Below are positions 16,591 to 24,532 of a stretch of 64,000 nt of DNA, piece by piece. Under the pieces are notes generated by a model that searched no databases, had not been told where the DNA came from, and worked only from the letters and a program-made list of their open reading frames with translations. A program made the translations under genes and the position numbers. The DNA is from Sphingopyxis sp. JAI108. Lineage in GTDB: Bacteria; Pseudomonadota; Alphaproteobacteria; Sphingomonadales; Sphingomonadaceae. Position 1 is the first letter of the stretch, and each line of letters begins with the position of its first letter. Where the stretch lies: assembly GCF_013410105.1 (NCBI RefSeq), contig NZ_JACCCJ010000002.1, positions 372,001 through 436,000 on the forward strand. The letters run 5' to 3'.

Positions 16591-17754
16591 ATGGCAACTG
16601 CACCGCTTCACGCACCCGATCGCGACCCGCTCGACGGCTGGTCGCTGCCCGCCTGGACATATAGCGATCCCGATTTCCACGCCGCCGAGATGGAACGCAT
16701 CTTCCGCCCGAGCTGGCAGGTCGTCTGTCACGACAGCGACATTCCGAACGCCGGCGACTGGCACAGCATCGATTATTGCGGCGAGAGCGTGATTGTCGTG
16801 CGCGGCATCGATCATGTCGTTCGCGCCTTTACCAACGTCTGCCGCCATCGCGGCTCGCGGCTGCTCGACGGCGCGGCGGGCTGCGCGAAAAAGCTCGTCT
16901 GCCCCTATCATGCCTGGACCTACGAACTCGACGGCCGGCTGACCGGCGTGCCCGACTCGGCCAGCTATCCGACACTCGACAAGGGCAGGGCCGGGCTCGT
17001 TCCCGTCGGTCTCGAGCAATGGCGCGGCTTCTGGTTCGTGCGGCTCGAAGATGACGGCGGTCCGTCGGTGGCGAGAATGATGGCGCCCTATGAGGCGCAG
17101 GTCGCGCCCTATCGCTTCGAGGCCCTCGGTGCGCTCGGCCGCGTCACGCTGCGTCCGCGCGAGGTGAACTGGAAGAATGTCGGCGACAATTATTCGGACG
17201 GCCTCCACATCCCCGTCGCGCACCCCGGCCTCACGCGCCTGTTCGGCAAAAGCTATGGTGTCGAGGCCGAGGACAATGTCGACCGCATGTGGGGCGATCT
17301 GATCGATCGGCCGTCGGTGAACTGGTCCGAACGCATGTACCAGCGGCTGCTGCCCCCGGTGCCACACCTGCCCGAAGCCAACCAGCGCCACTGGCTCTAT
17401 TTCAAGCTCTGGCCGAACGTCGCCTTCGACATCTATCCCGACCAGGTCGATTTCATGCAATGGTTGCCCACCGGGCCGACCACCTGCCTGATCCGCGAGA
17501 TTAGCTATGTCCTTCCCGATGAGCGCCGCGAGATGAAGGCCGCGCGCTATTTGAACTGGCGCATCAACCGCCAGGTCAATGCCGAGGACACCGCGCTCAT
17601 CACCCGCGTCCAGCAGGGGATGGCGTCGAAGAGCTTCACCATGGGGCCGCTCAGCGACAAGGAAGTGTGCCTCAAGCATTTCTGTTCGCGGATGCGCGAC
17701 CTGATCCCCGAATCGCGGCTTGAGACAGCGCCGCCGCCGGGGTGGAGCCGGTAA
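16591..17754 (+). CDS. Rieske non-heme iron oxygenase, alpha subunit (aromatic-ring-hydroxylating / betaine-demethylase type)
   Basis: This 387-residue oxygenase has the Rieske [2Fe-2S] site C84-R-H86 and C104-P-Y-H107. Its catalytic domain carries the bridging and iron ligands in NVGDNYSDGLHIPVAHPGL (D203, H206, H211). The family contains ring-hydroxylating dioxygenases and also N-demethylases of quaternary amines (choline monooxygenase, glycine-betaine and stachydrine demethylases). The BetI-like regulator favours the second group, but the substrate is not determined. No ferredoxin or reductase gene is adjacent, so electrons must come from elsewhere. The ATG at 16591 has AAGGAA seven bases upstream. 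Downstream flavoprotein genes run in the same direction after a REP element. Confidence 0.9.
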   Translation: MATAPLHAPDRDPLDGWSLPAWTYSDPDFHAAEMERIFRPSWQVVCHDSDIPNAGDWHSIDYCGESVIVVRGIDHVVRAFTNVCRHRGSRLLDGAAGCAKKLVCPYHAWTYELDGRLTGVPDSASYPTLDKGRAGLVPVGLEQWRGFWFVRLEDDGGPSVARMMAPYEAQVAPYRFEALGALGRVTLRPREVNWKNVGDNYSDGLHIPVAHPGLTRLFGKSYGVEAEDNVDRMWGDLIDRPSVNWSERMYQRLLPPVPHLPEANQRHWLYFKLWPNVAFDIYPDQVDFMQWLPTGPTTCLIREISYVLPDERREMKAARYLNWRINRQVNAEDTALITRVQQGMASKSFTMGPLSDKEVCLKHFCSRMRDLIPESRLETAPPPGWSR

Positions 17755-17760
17755 GAGTTC

Positions 17761-17861
17761 TCCTCCCGCTTGCGGGAGGGGCTAGGGGAGGGCCTGTTTC
17801 CTCCCGGTCGATTGTCAGCGGGACAGGCCCTCCCCCGGCCCCTCCCGCAAGCGGGAGGGGA
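17761..17861. repeat. Large REP-like inverted repeat between Rieske and FAD genes
   Basis: Arms at 17761-17797 and about 17823-17861 are inverted copies over roughly 37 bases (TCCCGCTTGCGGGAGGGG plus GGGAGGGCCTGT). Each arm holds an internal hairpin CTCCCGCTTGCGGGAG. The right arm ends two bases before the ATG of the next gene and provides its GGAGGGGAG ribosome-binding sequence. Confidence 0.85.
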
Positions 17862-17863
17862 GT

Positions 17864-19075
17864 ATGAGCGATCCAGTCATCATCGTCGGCGGCGGCCCCG
17901 CCGGTATGGTCGCGGGCCTGCTGCTCGCGCGCGCCGGGGTGCCCGTCACCATCCTTGAAAAACACGCCGATTTCCTCCGCGATTTCCGCGGCGACACGGT
18001 GCACCCCTCGACGCTCGACCTGTTCCACGAAATCGGGCTGCTCGATCAGCTGCTGAACCTGCCGCATGCGAAGGTCGACACGATGACCCTCGACCTGCTC
18101 GGCGGGCGCTACACGATCGCGTCGCTCAAAAGCCTGCCCGTCGCCGCGCCGTACGTCGCGATGATGCCGCAATGGGACCTGCTCGATTTCATCGCGCGGC
18201 AGGGGAAGGCCTATCCGACCTTCGACCTGCGCATGTCGACCGAAGCCGCCGGACCGACCTTCGACGCCGCAGGCCGCGTGAACGGCGTGACCCTGACCAC
18301 GGGCGAGACATTGGCCGCGCGCCTTGTCATCGCCGCCGACGGCCGCCGCTCGGTGCTGCGCGACGCCGCCGACCTGCCGCTCGAAGATCTTGGCGCGCCG
18401 ATGGATGTGCTGTGGTTCCGTATCCCGATGCCCGCCGACGCCCCGACCGACGTGCCGCTCGGCACCATCGACGCGCGCGGCATGGTCGTCGCCATCCCGC
18501 GCGGCGATTATTGGCAATGCGCGCGGATTATCGAAAAGGGCGGCTTGCCGGCGATCGAAGCGAGCGGGATCGCCGCCTTCCGCGACGATGTCACCGCGCT
18601 CGTCCCTGGTCTTTCCGCCGGGATCGACACGATCGCCAGCTTCGACGACGTAAAACTGCTCACCGTCGCGCTTGATCGCCTCACGCGCTGGTCGCGGCCG
18701 GGCCTGCTCGCGATCGGCGACGCGGCGCACGCGATGTCGCCGGTCGGCGGGGTGGGCATAAACCTCGCGGTGCAGGATGCCGTGGCCACCGCCAATATCC
18801 TCGCCGCACCGATGGCTGCGGGCGCAAACCCCGACCCGCTGCTCGTCAAGGTCCAGGAACGCCGCTGGAAACCGACGACGCGGATGCAGGGGCTCCAGCG
18901 CTTCGCGCATCAGAATATCATCGAACCGATGCTTCGCGGCGAAATCACCCGCGTGCCGCTTGCCGTTCGCCTGCTCGACCGCATCCCGCTGCTCCGCCGC
19001 ATCCCGGGCCGTATCCTCGGCCTCGGCTTCGGCCGCCAGCATGTCCAATCCCCGCTTGCGAAAGAATTTTCATGA
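17864..19075 (+). CDS. FAD-dependent monooxygenase (PHBH/UbiH-type fold)
   Basis: This 403-residue group-A flavoprotein has the dinucleotide-binding VIIVGGGPAGMVAGLLLARAG, a second motif AADGRRSVLRDAA, and the FAD-pyrophosphate motif LAIGDAAHAMSPVGGVGINLAVQDAV. These three motifs define the para-hydroxybenzoate hydroxylase-like family, which hydroxylates or oxidizes aromatic or related substrates using NAD(P)H. The substrate is unknown. Its Shine-Dalgarno is supplied by the flanking REP element. Its stop overlaps the next start (ATGA), so it is co-translated with the CrtI-like gene. It probably belongs to the same catabolic unit as the Rieske oxygenase. Confidence 0.9.
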   Translation: MSDPVIIVGGGPAGMVAGLLLARAGVPVTILEKHADFLRDFRGDTVHPSTLDLFHEIGLLDQLLNLPHAKVDTMTLDLLGGRYTIASLKSLPVAAPYVAMMPQWDLLDFIARQGKAYPTFDLRMSTEAAGPTFDAAGRVNGVTLTTGETLAARLVIAADGRRSVLRDAADLPLEDLGAPMDVLWFRIPMPADAPTDVPLGTIDARGMVVAIPRGDYWQCARIIEKGGLPAIEASGIAAFRDDVTALVPGLSAGIDTIASFDDVKLLTVALDRLTRWSRPGLLAIGDAAHAMSPVGGVGINLAVQDAVATANILAAPMAAGANPDPLLVKVQERRWKPTTRMQGLQRFAHQNIIEPMLRGEITRVPLAVRLLDRIPLLRRIPGRILGLGFGRQHVQSPLAKEFS

Positions 19076-20676
19076 CCAAAGCCTATGACGCCCTGATTAT
19101 CGGCGCCGGCCACAACGGCCTCGTCTGCGCTTTCTATCTCGCCAAGGCGGGGCTGAAGGTGCGGATCGTCGAGGCGCGCGACATCGTCGGCGGCGCCGCG
19201 GTGACCGAGGAGTTTGCGCCGGGATTCCGCAACTCGGTCGCGAGCTACACGGTCAGCCTGCTCCAGCCGAAGGTCATCGCCGACATGAAGCTCGCCGATC
19301 ATGGCTATCGCGTCATCGAACGTCCGATCAGCAATTTCCTGCCGCAGGAAGATGGGGGCTACCTCAAGCTCGGAGGCGGGCTCGAACGCACGCAGGCCGA
19401 GTTCCGAAAGTTCAGCCACCGTGATGCCGAGGTGCTGCCGCAATATTATGACGCGCTCGAAAATGTCGCCGAACTGCTCCGCGACCTTGCGTTGAAGGTT
19501 CCGCCCAACATCGGTGATGGCTTTCGCACGCTGATCGACGGCGCGCGGCAGGGGCGGCGCTTCGCGACCCTCAGCCTCGAACAGCAGCGCGACGTGCTCG
19601 ACCTGTTTACGAAATCGGCGCGCACGATGCTGGATAGCTGGTTCGAGAGCGAAGCGGTCAAGGCCGCCTTCGGCTTCGACGCGGTCGTCGGCAATTATGC
19701 CAGCCCCGACACGCCGGGCAGCGCCTATGTCCTTCTTCATCACGTCTTCGGCGAAGTGAACGGCAAGAAGGGCGCCTGGGGCCACAGCATCGGCGGCATG
19801 GGCAGGATCACCGAGATCATGGCCAAGGTCTGCCGCGACTTGGGGGTCGAGATCAGCCTCGAAAGCCCGGTCGACAAGGTGCTCGTCGACGCCGGCAAGG
19901 CGGTCGGGGTCAAGCTGGCCGGCGGCGAGGAAATCGCGGCGGCGCGCGTGATCGCCAATGTCGGGCCGAAATTGCTTTACGAGCGCATGATGGACCCCAG
20001 CGACCTGCCCGCGGGGTACGAGCGCCGGATCAAGGGCTTCAAGGCGGGCAGCGGCACCTTCCGCATGAACGTCGCGCTGTCCGAACTACCGCGCTTTACC
20101 TGCCTCCCCGAGCCGGGCGAACATCACCAGTCGGGGATCATCCTCGCGCCGACGCTCGATTATATGGACCGCGCCTTCCTCGACGCGAAACAGCATGGCT
20201 GGTCGAAGGCGCCGATCGTCGAGATGCTGATCCCGTCGACCGTCGACGACAGCCTCGCGCCGCCCGGGAGCCATGTCGCCAGCCTGTTCTGCCAGCAATT
20301 CGCGCCGGTGCTGCCCGATGGCCGCGACTGGGACGACGAGGAAGAAGCCGCTGCCGCCGCTATCCTCGACACCGTCGAGAAGCATGCGCCGGGTTTCCGC
20401 GCGAGCATCATCGCGCAGACGCGCCTCTCGCCCAAGGGTCTCGAACGCAAGTTCGGGCTCGTCGGCGGCGACATCATGCACGGCAATATGAGCCTCGACC
20501 AGCTCTGGTCGGCGCGCCCCGTGCTCGGCAACGGCGGGTATCGCGGACCGGTAAAGGGGCTCTATATGTGCGGCGCGGGCACGCATCCGGGCGGCGGCGT
20601 GACCGGCGCGCCGGGGCATAATGCGGCGCAGGTGATTCTACGCGACCGGGGTTTCTTCGCGCCCAGATGGCGTTGA
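19072..20676 (+). CDS. NAD(P)/FAD-dependent oxidoreductase, phytoene-desaturase-like (PYROXD2-like)
   Basis: This 534-residue flavoprotein begins with YDALIIGAGHNGLVCAFYLAKAGLKVRIVEARDIVGGAAVTEE, typical of CrtI/PYROXD2-like amine-oxidase-fold enzymes. It ends with GLYMCGAGTHPGGGVTGAPGHNAA. Such enzymes dehydrogenate or isomerize lipophilic substrates, but no carotenoid genes are nearby, so a catabolic role with the preceding monooxygenase is more likely (inference). It is translationally coupled to that gene by a 4-base overlap. Its last 39 bases overlap the convergent permease gene. Confidence 0.88.
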   Translation: MTKAYDALIIGAGHNGLVCAFYLAKAGLKVRIVEARDIVGGAAVTEEFAPGFRNSVASYTVSLLQPKVIADMKLADHGYRVIERPISNFLPQEDGGYLKLGGGLERTQAEFRKFSHRDAEVLPQYYDALENVAELLRDLALKVPPNIGDGFRTLIDGARQGRRFATLSLEQQRDVLDLFTKSARTMLDSWFESEAVKAAFGFDAVVGNYASPDTPGSAYVLLHHVFGEVNGKKGAWGHSIGGMGRITEIMAKVCRDLGVEISLESPVDKVLVDAGKAVGVKLAGGEEIAAARVIANVGPKLLYERMMDPSDLPAGYERRIKGFKAGSGTFRMNVALSELPRFTCLPEPGEHHQSGIILAPTLDYMDRAFLDAKQHGWSKAPIVEMLIPSTVDDSLAPPGSHVASLFCQQFAPVLPDGRDWDDEEEAAAAAILDTVEKHAPGFRASIIAQTRLSPKGLERKFGLVGGDIMHGNMSLDQLWSARPVLGNGGYRGPVKGLYMCGAGTHPGGGVTGAPGHNAAQVILRDRGFFAPRWR

Positions 20677-21960
20677 GGTCGGCGCCGCTTCGCGCGTCCA
20701 CCAATAAAGCGGCAGCCCCGCCGCCATCAGGATCAGGCTCATCGCGCTGACATTCGGCCCGGCCCCCCACAGCGTCCAGCCGGAATAGGCGAGGCCGATC
20801 AGCGCGACCGGGATGGCGACACGCAGCCGCAGCGCGGCGGCGGCGCAAGAGAGATAGAGCCACAGCGTCACCGAGGTCGACAATATCGCCATGAAGGTGA
20901 ACATCTCGGCGGTCGACTTGCTGCTGTTCAGCACGACGCAGGCGGTCGCGAGGAGGCTCGCGCTGAACAGCGCGACAATGGGCGTGCCGTGGCGGTTGGT
21001 CGCGGCGAAGCGCGCGGGGAACAGGCCTTGGCGCGCGAGCGTCGCAGGCAGTTCGGCCTGGATCAGCGTGAAGCCGTTGAGCGCGCCGATCGCGCTGATC
21101 GCGGCAAAGGCGGCGATGAACAAGGCCGGGCCATGCCCCCAATAGGTTTCGGCGAACAGCGCAAAGGGGGCGTCGGACTTCGCAACCTCGTCCGCGGGCA
21201 GCATCAGCGCGACCGCCGAGCAGACGATGAGGTAGAGGATTCCCGTCGCGAGCGTGCCGATGATCGTCGCGCGCGGGATGGTGACGACCGGATCCTCGAC
21301 CTTGTCGGTCGCGATGCTCGCCGATTCGAAGCCGAGCAACGCCCACAGCGTCAGGATCGCCGATCCGCTGACCGCCGTCAGCGACAGCCCCTCGGCCGGA
21401 AAGGGGGTGGTTGCGACTGGCACCGCGCCGCCGAACGCGACGGGGATAAGGACGATCACCGTCAGCAGCGGGATCAGCTTGATCAGCAAGGTCACGACCT
21501 GGAAGCGGCCCGCGGCGCGCGCGCCGCGCCAGTTGATCGCGGTGACGATCCAGATCAGCGCGAGCGTCGAGATCGCCATATGCTGCCCGAGCGCGGGCGC
21601 GAAAAGGCTGAGGAAGCTGACAGCTGCGACCGCGAGCGTCACATTGGCGGTCCACACCGACACCCAATAGGCCCAGCCGATCATGAAGCTGGGGATGCGC
21701 CCGAAGGCGAGCTGGACGAAGGCGGTCGGCCCGCTCGCTTGCGGAAAGGCGACGGTCAGCCGCGCGAGGACCATTGCGAGCGCCAGCGCGCCGGCGATCG
21801 TGATCGCCCAGCCCGCGACGCCATTCCAGCCGAAGGGCGCGAGGCTGGCGGGAAGCAGGAACACCCCCGACCCGATCATATTGCCCATCACGAGCGCGAT
21901 ACACATCGAAAGGCCGAGCTTGCGGCCCGGCCCCTCGCTGCGGGTCGGTGACTGGGTCAC
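20638..21960 (-). CDS. APC-superfamily amino acid / amine permease
   Basis: This 440-residue inner-membrane transporter has about twelve hydrophobic segments. The APC signature is MCIALVMGNMIGSGVFLLPASLAPFG near the N-terminus, followed by ASGPTAFVQLAFG, and GFESASIATDKVEDPVVTIPRATIIGTL in the middle. Relatives exchange amino acids or polyamines with protons. It lies directly downstream (4 bases) of the TonB receptor gene on the same strand, which suggests outer- and inner-membrane uptake of one substrate. The nearby oxidative genes on the other strand would process it (inference). Its 3' end overlaps the convergent flavoprotein gene. Confidence 0.9.
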   Translation of the reverse strand: MTQSPTRSEGPGRKLGLSMCIALVMGNMIGSGVFLLPASLAPFGWNGVAGWAITIAGALALAMVLARLTVAFPQASGPTAFVQLAFGRIPSFMIGWAYWVSVWTANVTLAVAAVSFLSLFAPALGQHMAISTLALIWIVTAINWRGARAAGRFQVVTLLIKLIPLLTVIVLIPVAFGGAVPVATTPFPAEGLSLTAVSGSAILTLWALLGFESASIATDKVEDPVVTIPRATIIGTLATGILYLIVCSAVALMLPADEVAKSDAPFALFAETYWGHGPALFIAAFAAISAIGALNGFTLIQAELPATLARQGLFPARFAATNRHGTPIVALFSASLLATACVVLNSSKSTAEMFTFMAILSTSVTLWLYLSCAAAALRLRVAIPVALIGLAYSGWTLWGAGPNVSAMSLILMAAGLPLYWWTREAAPTSTPSGREETPVA

Positions 21961-21964
21961 CCGA

Positions 21965-24391
21965 TCAGAATTCCTTGCTGACCTTGATGCCGATCAGGCG
22001 CGGGCGAATGACCGTGTCATAGAAGACGCCGCCGTTCGCGGTTACCCCGTCGGGATCGCCGCAAGTGGTTTCGAGGCACTGGACGCCGGCGTTGATGACC
22101 CCGTTGCTGTCGAACAGGTTCGTCGCGAAAAGCTCGGCCTTCCAGCTCTCGCCCTTCACCCCGACGCTGACGTCGGCGGTCGTATAGGCGTCGAACATGC
22201 CCTTGATGCCATTTTCAAGCGTGCGAACGTCGCTGCGACGCTTGCCGATATGGTTGACCGCGAACTGGACGTGCGCGCCGAGGTCGCCGACCGGGAATTC
22301 ATAGCGCGCGACGATGTTGCCCTTGAACTTCGGCGTCACTGGCAGGCTCGTGCCCTTCGGCGCGAGCAGCGCGTTGTCGGCGCCGTCGGCGCCCGGCAGC
22401 GTGCAGTCGAAGGCGTCATTGGCAATGGCGCAGAAATCGCGGCGGATTTCGGCGTCGTTATAGCTCATGCCCGCGTTGATCGAGAAGCCGTCCTGGCGGT
22501 AGCCGAGGTCGAGTTCGATCCCGCGAATCCGCGCGACACCCGCATTGCGGATTTCGCTGAGCCCGTTGAGGCCGAGGAAGGAGAGCTGGATGTCGTTCCA
22601 GTCCTGCTGGTATATCGCGCCGTTGAAACGCACCGGGCCCCAACTCGTCTTCCACCCGAACTCGTAATTGTCGAGCGTGTCCGAGCCATAGGGCGGCAAC
22701 GATCCGCGCCGGTTGATCCCGCCGGGGCGGAAACCCCGCGACCAGGTCGCATAGACGAGCGCGTCGTCGCTGAACTTGTAGGTGAGGTTCAGCTTGTGGA
22801 TGAAGTCGGTCTTCTTCGTCCGCTTGTCGAGGTTGGTACAGGGCGACCCGTCGACCACCGCCGGCCCCTGGCAGGCATAGACCGGATTGCCGCTGAAGCC
22901 GGGGTTGTTGTAGCCGAAGAAGCCGACGAGGCTGTTGTCATATTTATACACCCGCCCGCCGCCGGTCAGCGTCAGCTGGTCGGTGATGTCGAAGCTGATC
23001 TCGCCGAATGCGGCATAATCGCGGTCGACGCGGATCTGCTTGGTCAGCCAGATATTGTCGACGGTGCCGGGGACCTGCAGATCGTCGGACAGGTCGTCGA
23101 TGATGTAATGCTGTTCGATATTATGCTTCTGCCGTTGCCAGAACACGCCGCCGATAAAGCGGATGCGTGCATCGGCGGGCGAGGCGACGCGCGCTTCGAA
23201 GAAATTACGCCGATAGCGGTCGATGCCCTGGATATACTGGTTCGGACTGATCTGGTCGCCCGCATTATCGTAGAAATAGACCGCCGATCCATAGAGCGCG
23301 TCATAGAAATAGGCATAGTCCGAATAGTCGCTCTCGACGTCGGTCTTGCGGCGCAGGTGCCCGCCGGTCACGGTCAGATCCCAATTGCCGAGCTTGCCCT
23401 CGATCGTCAGCGCGGCCTGCAGCCATTTGTCCTTCGACGATTCGGGGTTGTACTGGACGGTTTGCAGCTTGTCGGTGACGGCGCTCGACCGTTCCTGGGC
23501 GAAGCTGCCGTTCGTCTTCTGGATCTGGCCCATGATCGTCGGGCGCAGCGTCCAGTCGTCGTCAAGATCGATCCCGAGCGCGAGCCGCGCGCCATAGGTG
23601 TCGGCGTCGTTGTAATTCTTTTCGGCAAGGCCCGCATTGGTCTGGACAATGTCGTCGCCGGGCAGGTCGACAAGGTCGTCGCCGACAAATTGCTTGATCG
23701 GATAGGTTCGGCTTCCCGGGATATTGTCGATATAGCCCGCGTCATGGCGATACCAGCCGACAAGGCGCAGCGCCGCCCGCTCGCCGAGCGGGGCGTTGAT
23801 GAAGCCCTCGACCACGCCGCCGAAATCGCCGTGCGCGACATTGTTGACCTCGACTCCTACCTCGCCATAGGTGCCGCTGGTGTCGGGCTGGTTGGTGACG
23901 AGCTTGATCGTCCCCGCCATCGAGCTTGCACCGTAAAGCGTTCCCTGCGGCCCGGCGAGCGCCTCAACGCGCGCCAAATCATAGGCGTGGATGTCGAGCG
24001 CGCCCTGGATCGTCGTGATCGGCATTTCGTCCAGATAGGTGCCGACGGTCGGCAGCGACGCCGAGTGATTGGCGTTCTCGCCCGACGCGACGCCGCGGAA
24101 ATAGACCTGGCTGAACCCGGGCGCAGCGGTCTGGATCGTCACCGACGGCAGGAATTTGACGACATCCTGAAATTCCTTGACCTGCAGCTCGTCGAGCCGC
24201 TCGGTTCCGATCGCGGTGATCGCGAGCGGCACATCCTGCAAATTCTGTTCGCGCTTCGACGCGGTGACCACGATGTCGCGGTCGTCGTTGGTGCTCGCCT
24301 CCTGCGCGAGCGCGGTTCCCGACGTGCACAGGATCGTGCTGCCGAGCAGAAAGGCGCCGCTTTTGGTAAATACTGCCGGTAGCTTCCGCAT
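21965..24391 (-). CDS. TonB-dependent outer-membrane receptor
   Basis: This 808-residue precursor has a signal peptide (MRKLPAVFTKSGAFLLGSTILCTSGTALAQ) and a TonB box DIVVTASKREQNLQDVPLAI. The plug domain follows (FQDVVKFLPSVTIQ, VYFRGVASGEN, ARVEALAGPQGTLYGASSMAGTIKLVTNQP), then a large barrel with aromatic-rich strands ending in GIKVSKEF. The plug type (VTASKRE, QDVP) is the large sphingomonad group used for varied carbon sources rather than siderophores only. The ATG at 24389-24391 has GGGGGAT upstream; further upstream sequence is not homologous. It lies just ahead of the APC permease and probably forms an operon with it. The ligand is unknown. Confidence 0.95.
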   Translation of the reverse strand: MRKLPAVFTKSGAFLLGSTILCTSGTALAQEASTNDDRDIVVTASKREQNLQDVPLAITAIGTERLDELQVKEFQDVVKFLPSVTIQTAAPGFSQVYFRGVASGENANHSASLPTVGTYLDEMPITTIQGALDIHAYDLARVEALAGPQGTLYGASSMAGTIKLVTNQPDTSGTYGEVGVEVNNVAHGDFGGVVEGFINAPLGERAALRLVGWYRHDAGYIDNIPGSRTYPIKQFVGDDLVDLPGDDIVQTNAGLAEKNYNDADTYGARLALGIDLDDDWTLRPTIMGQIQKTNGSFAQERSSAVTDKLQTVQYNPESSKDKWLQAALTIEGKLGNWDLTVTGGHLRRKTDVESDYSDYAYFYDALYGSAVYFYDNAGDQISPNQYIQGIDRYRRNFFEARVASPADARIRFIGGVFWQRQKHNIEQHYIIDDLSDDLQVPGTVDNIWLTKQIRVDRDYAAFGEISFDITDQLTLTGGGRVYKYDNSLVGFFGYNNPGFSGNPVYACQGPAVVDGSPCTNLDKRTKKTDFIHKLNLTYKFSDDALVYATWSRGFRPGGINRRGSLPPYGSDTLDNYEFGWKTSWGPVRFNGAIYQQDWNDIQLSFLGLNGLSEIRNAGVARIRGIELDLGYRQDGFSINAGMSYNDAEIRRDFCAIANDAFDCTLPGADGADNALLAPKGTSLPVTPKFKGNIVARYEFPVGDLGAHVQFAVNHIGKRRSDVRTLENGIKGMFDAYTTADVSVGVKGESWKAELFATNLFDSNGVINAGVQCLETTCGDPDGVTANGGVFYDTVIRPRLIGIKVSKEF

Positions 24392-24532
24392 GAGATCCCC
24401 CTCAGATGACAGTCCTGTGACGGAGAATGACGCGGCGCAGCGCAAGCGCAAGCATTGTTGTGCAGCGCAGCGGTCGTTGGTCGAAAATGTCGCCTGCTGT
24501 TGCCGAAAGGCAACGTTTTGTCGTGGACGTGC

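Noticed and set aside
15964..17679. 571-codon minus-strand frame covering both TetR and the Rieske gene
   Set aside because: Only its last 197 codons match a TetR protein. The rest is antisense to a clear Rieske oxygenase.
21683..24382. 899-codon open frame on the plus strand
   Set aside because: It lies antisense to the TonB receptor gene, encodes Arg/Asp/Ala-rich sequence with no known motif, and results from G/C-biased third positions.
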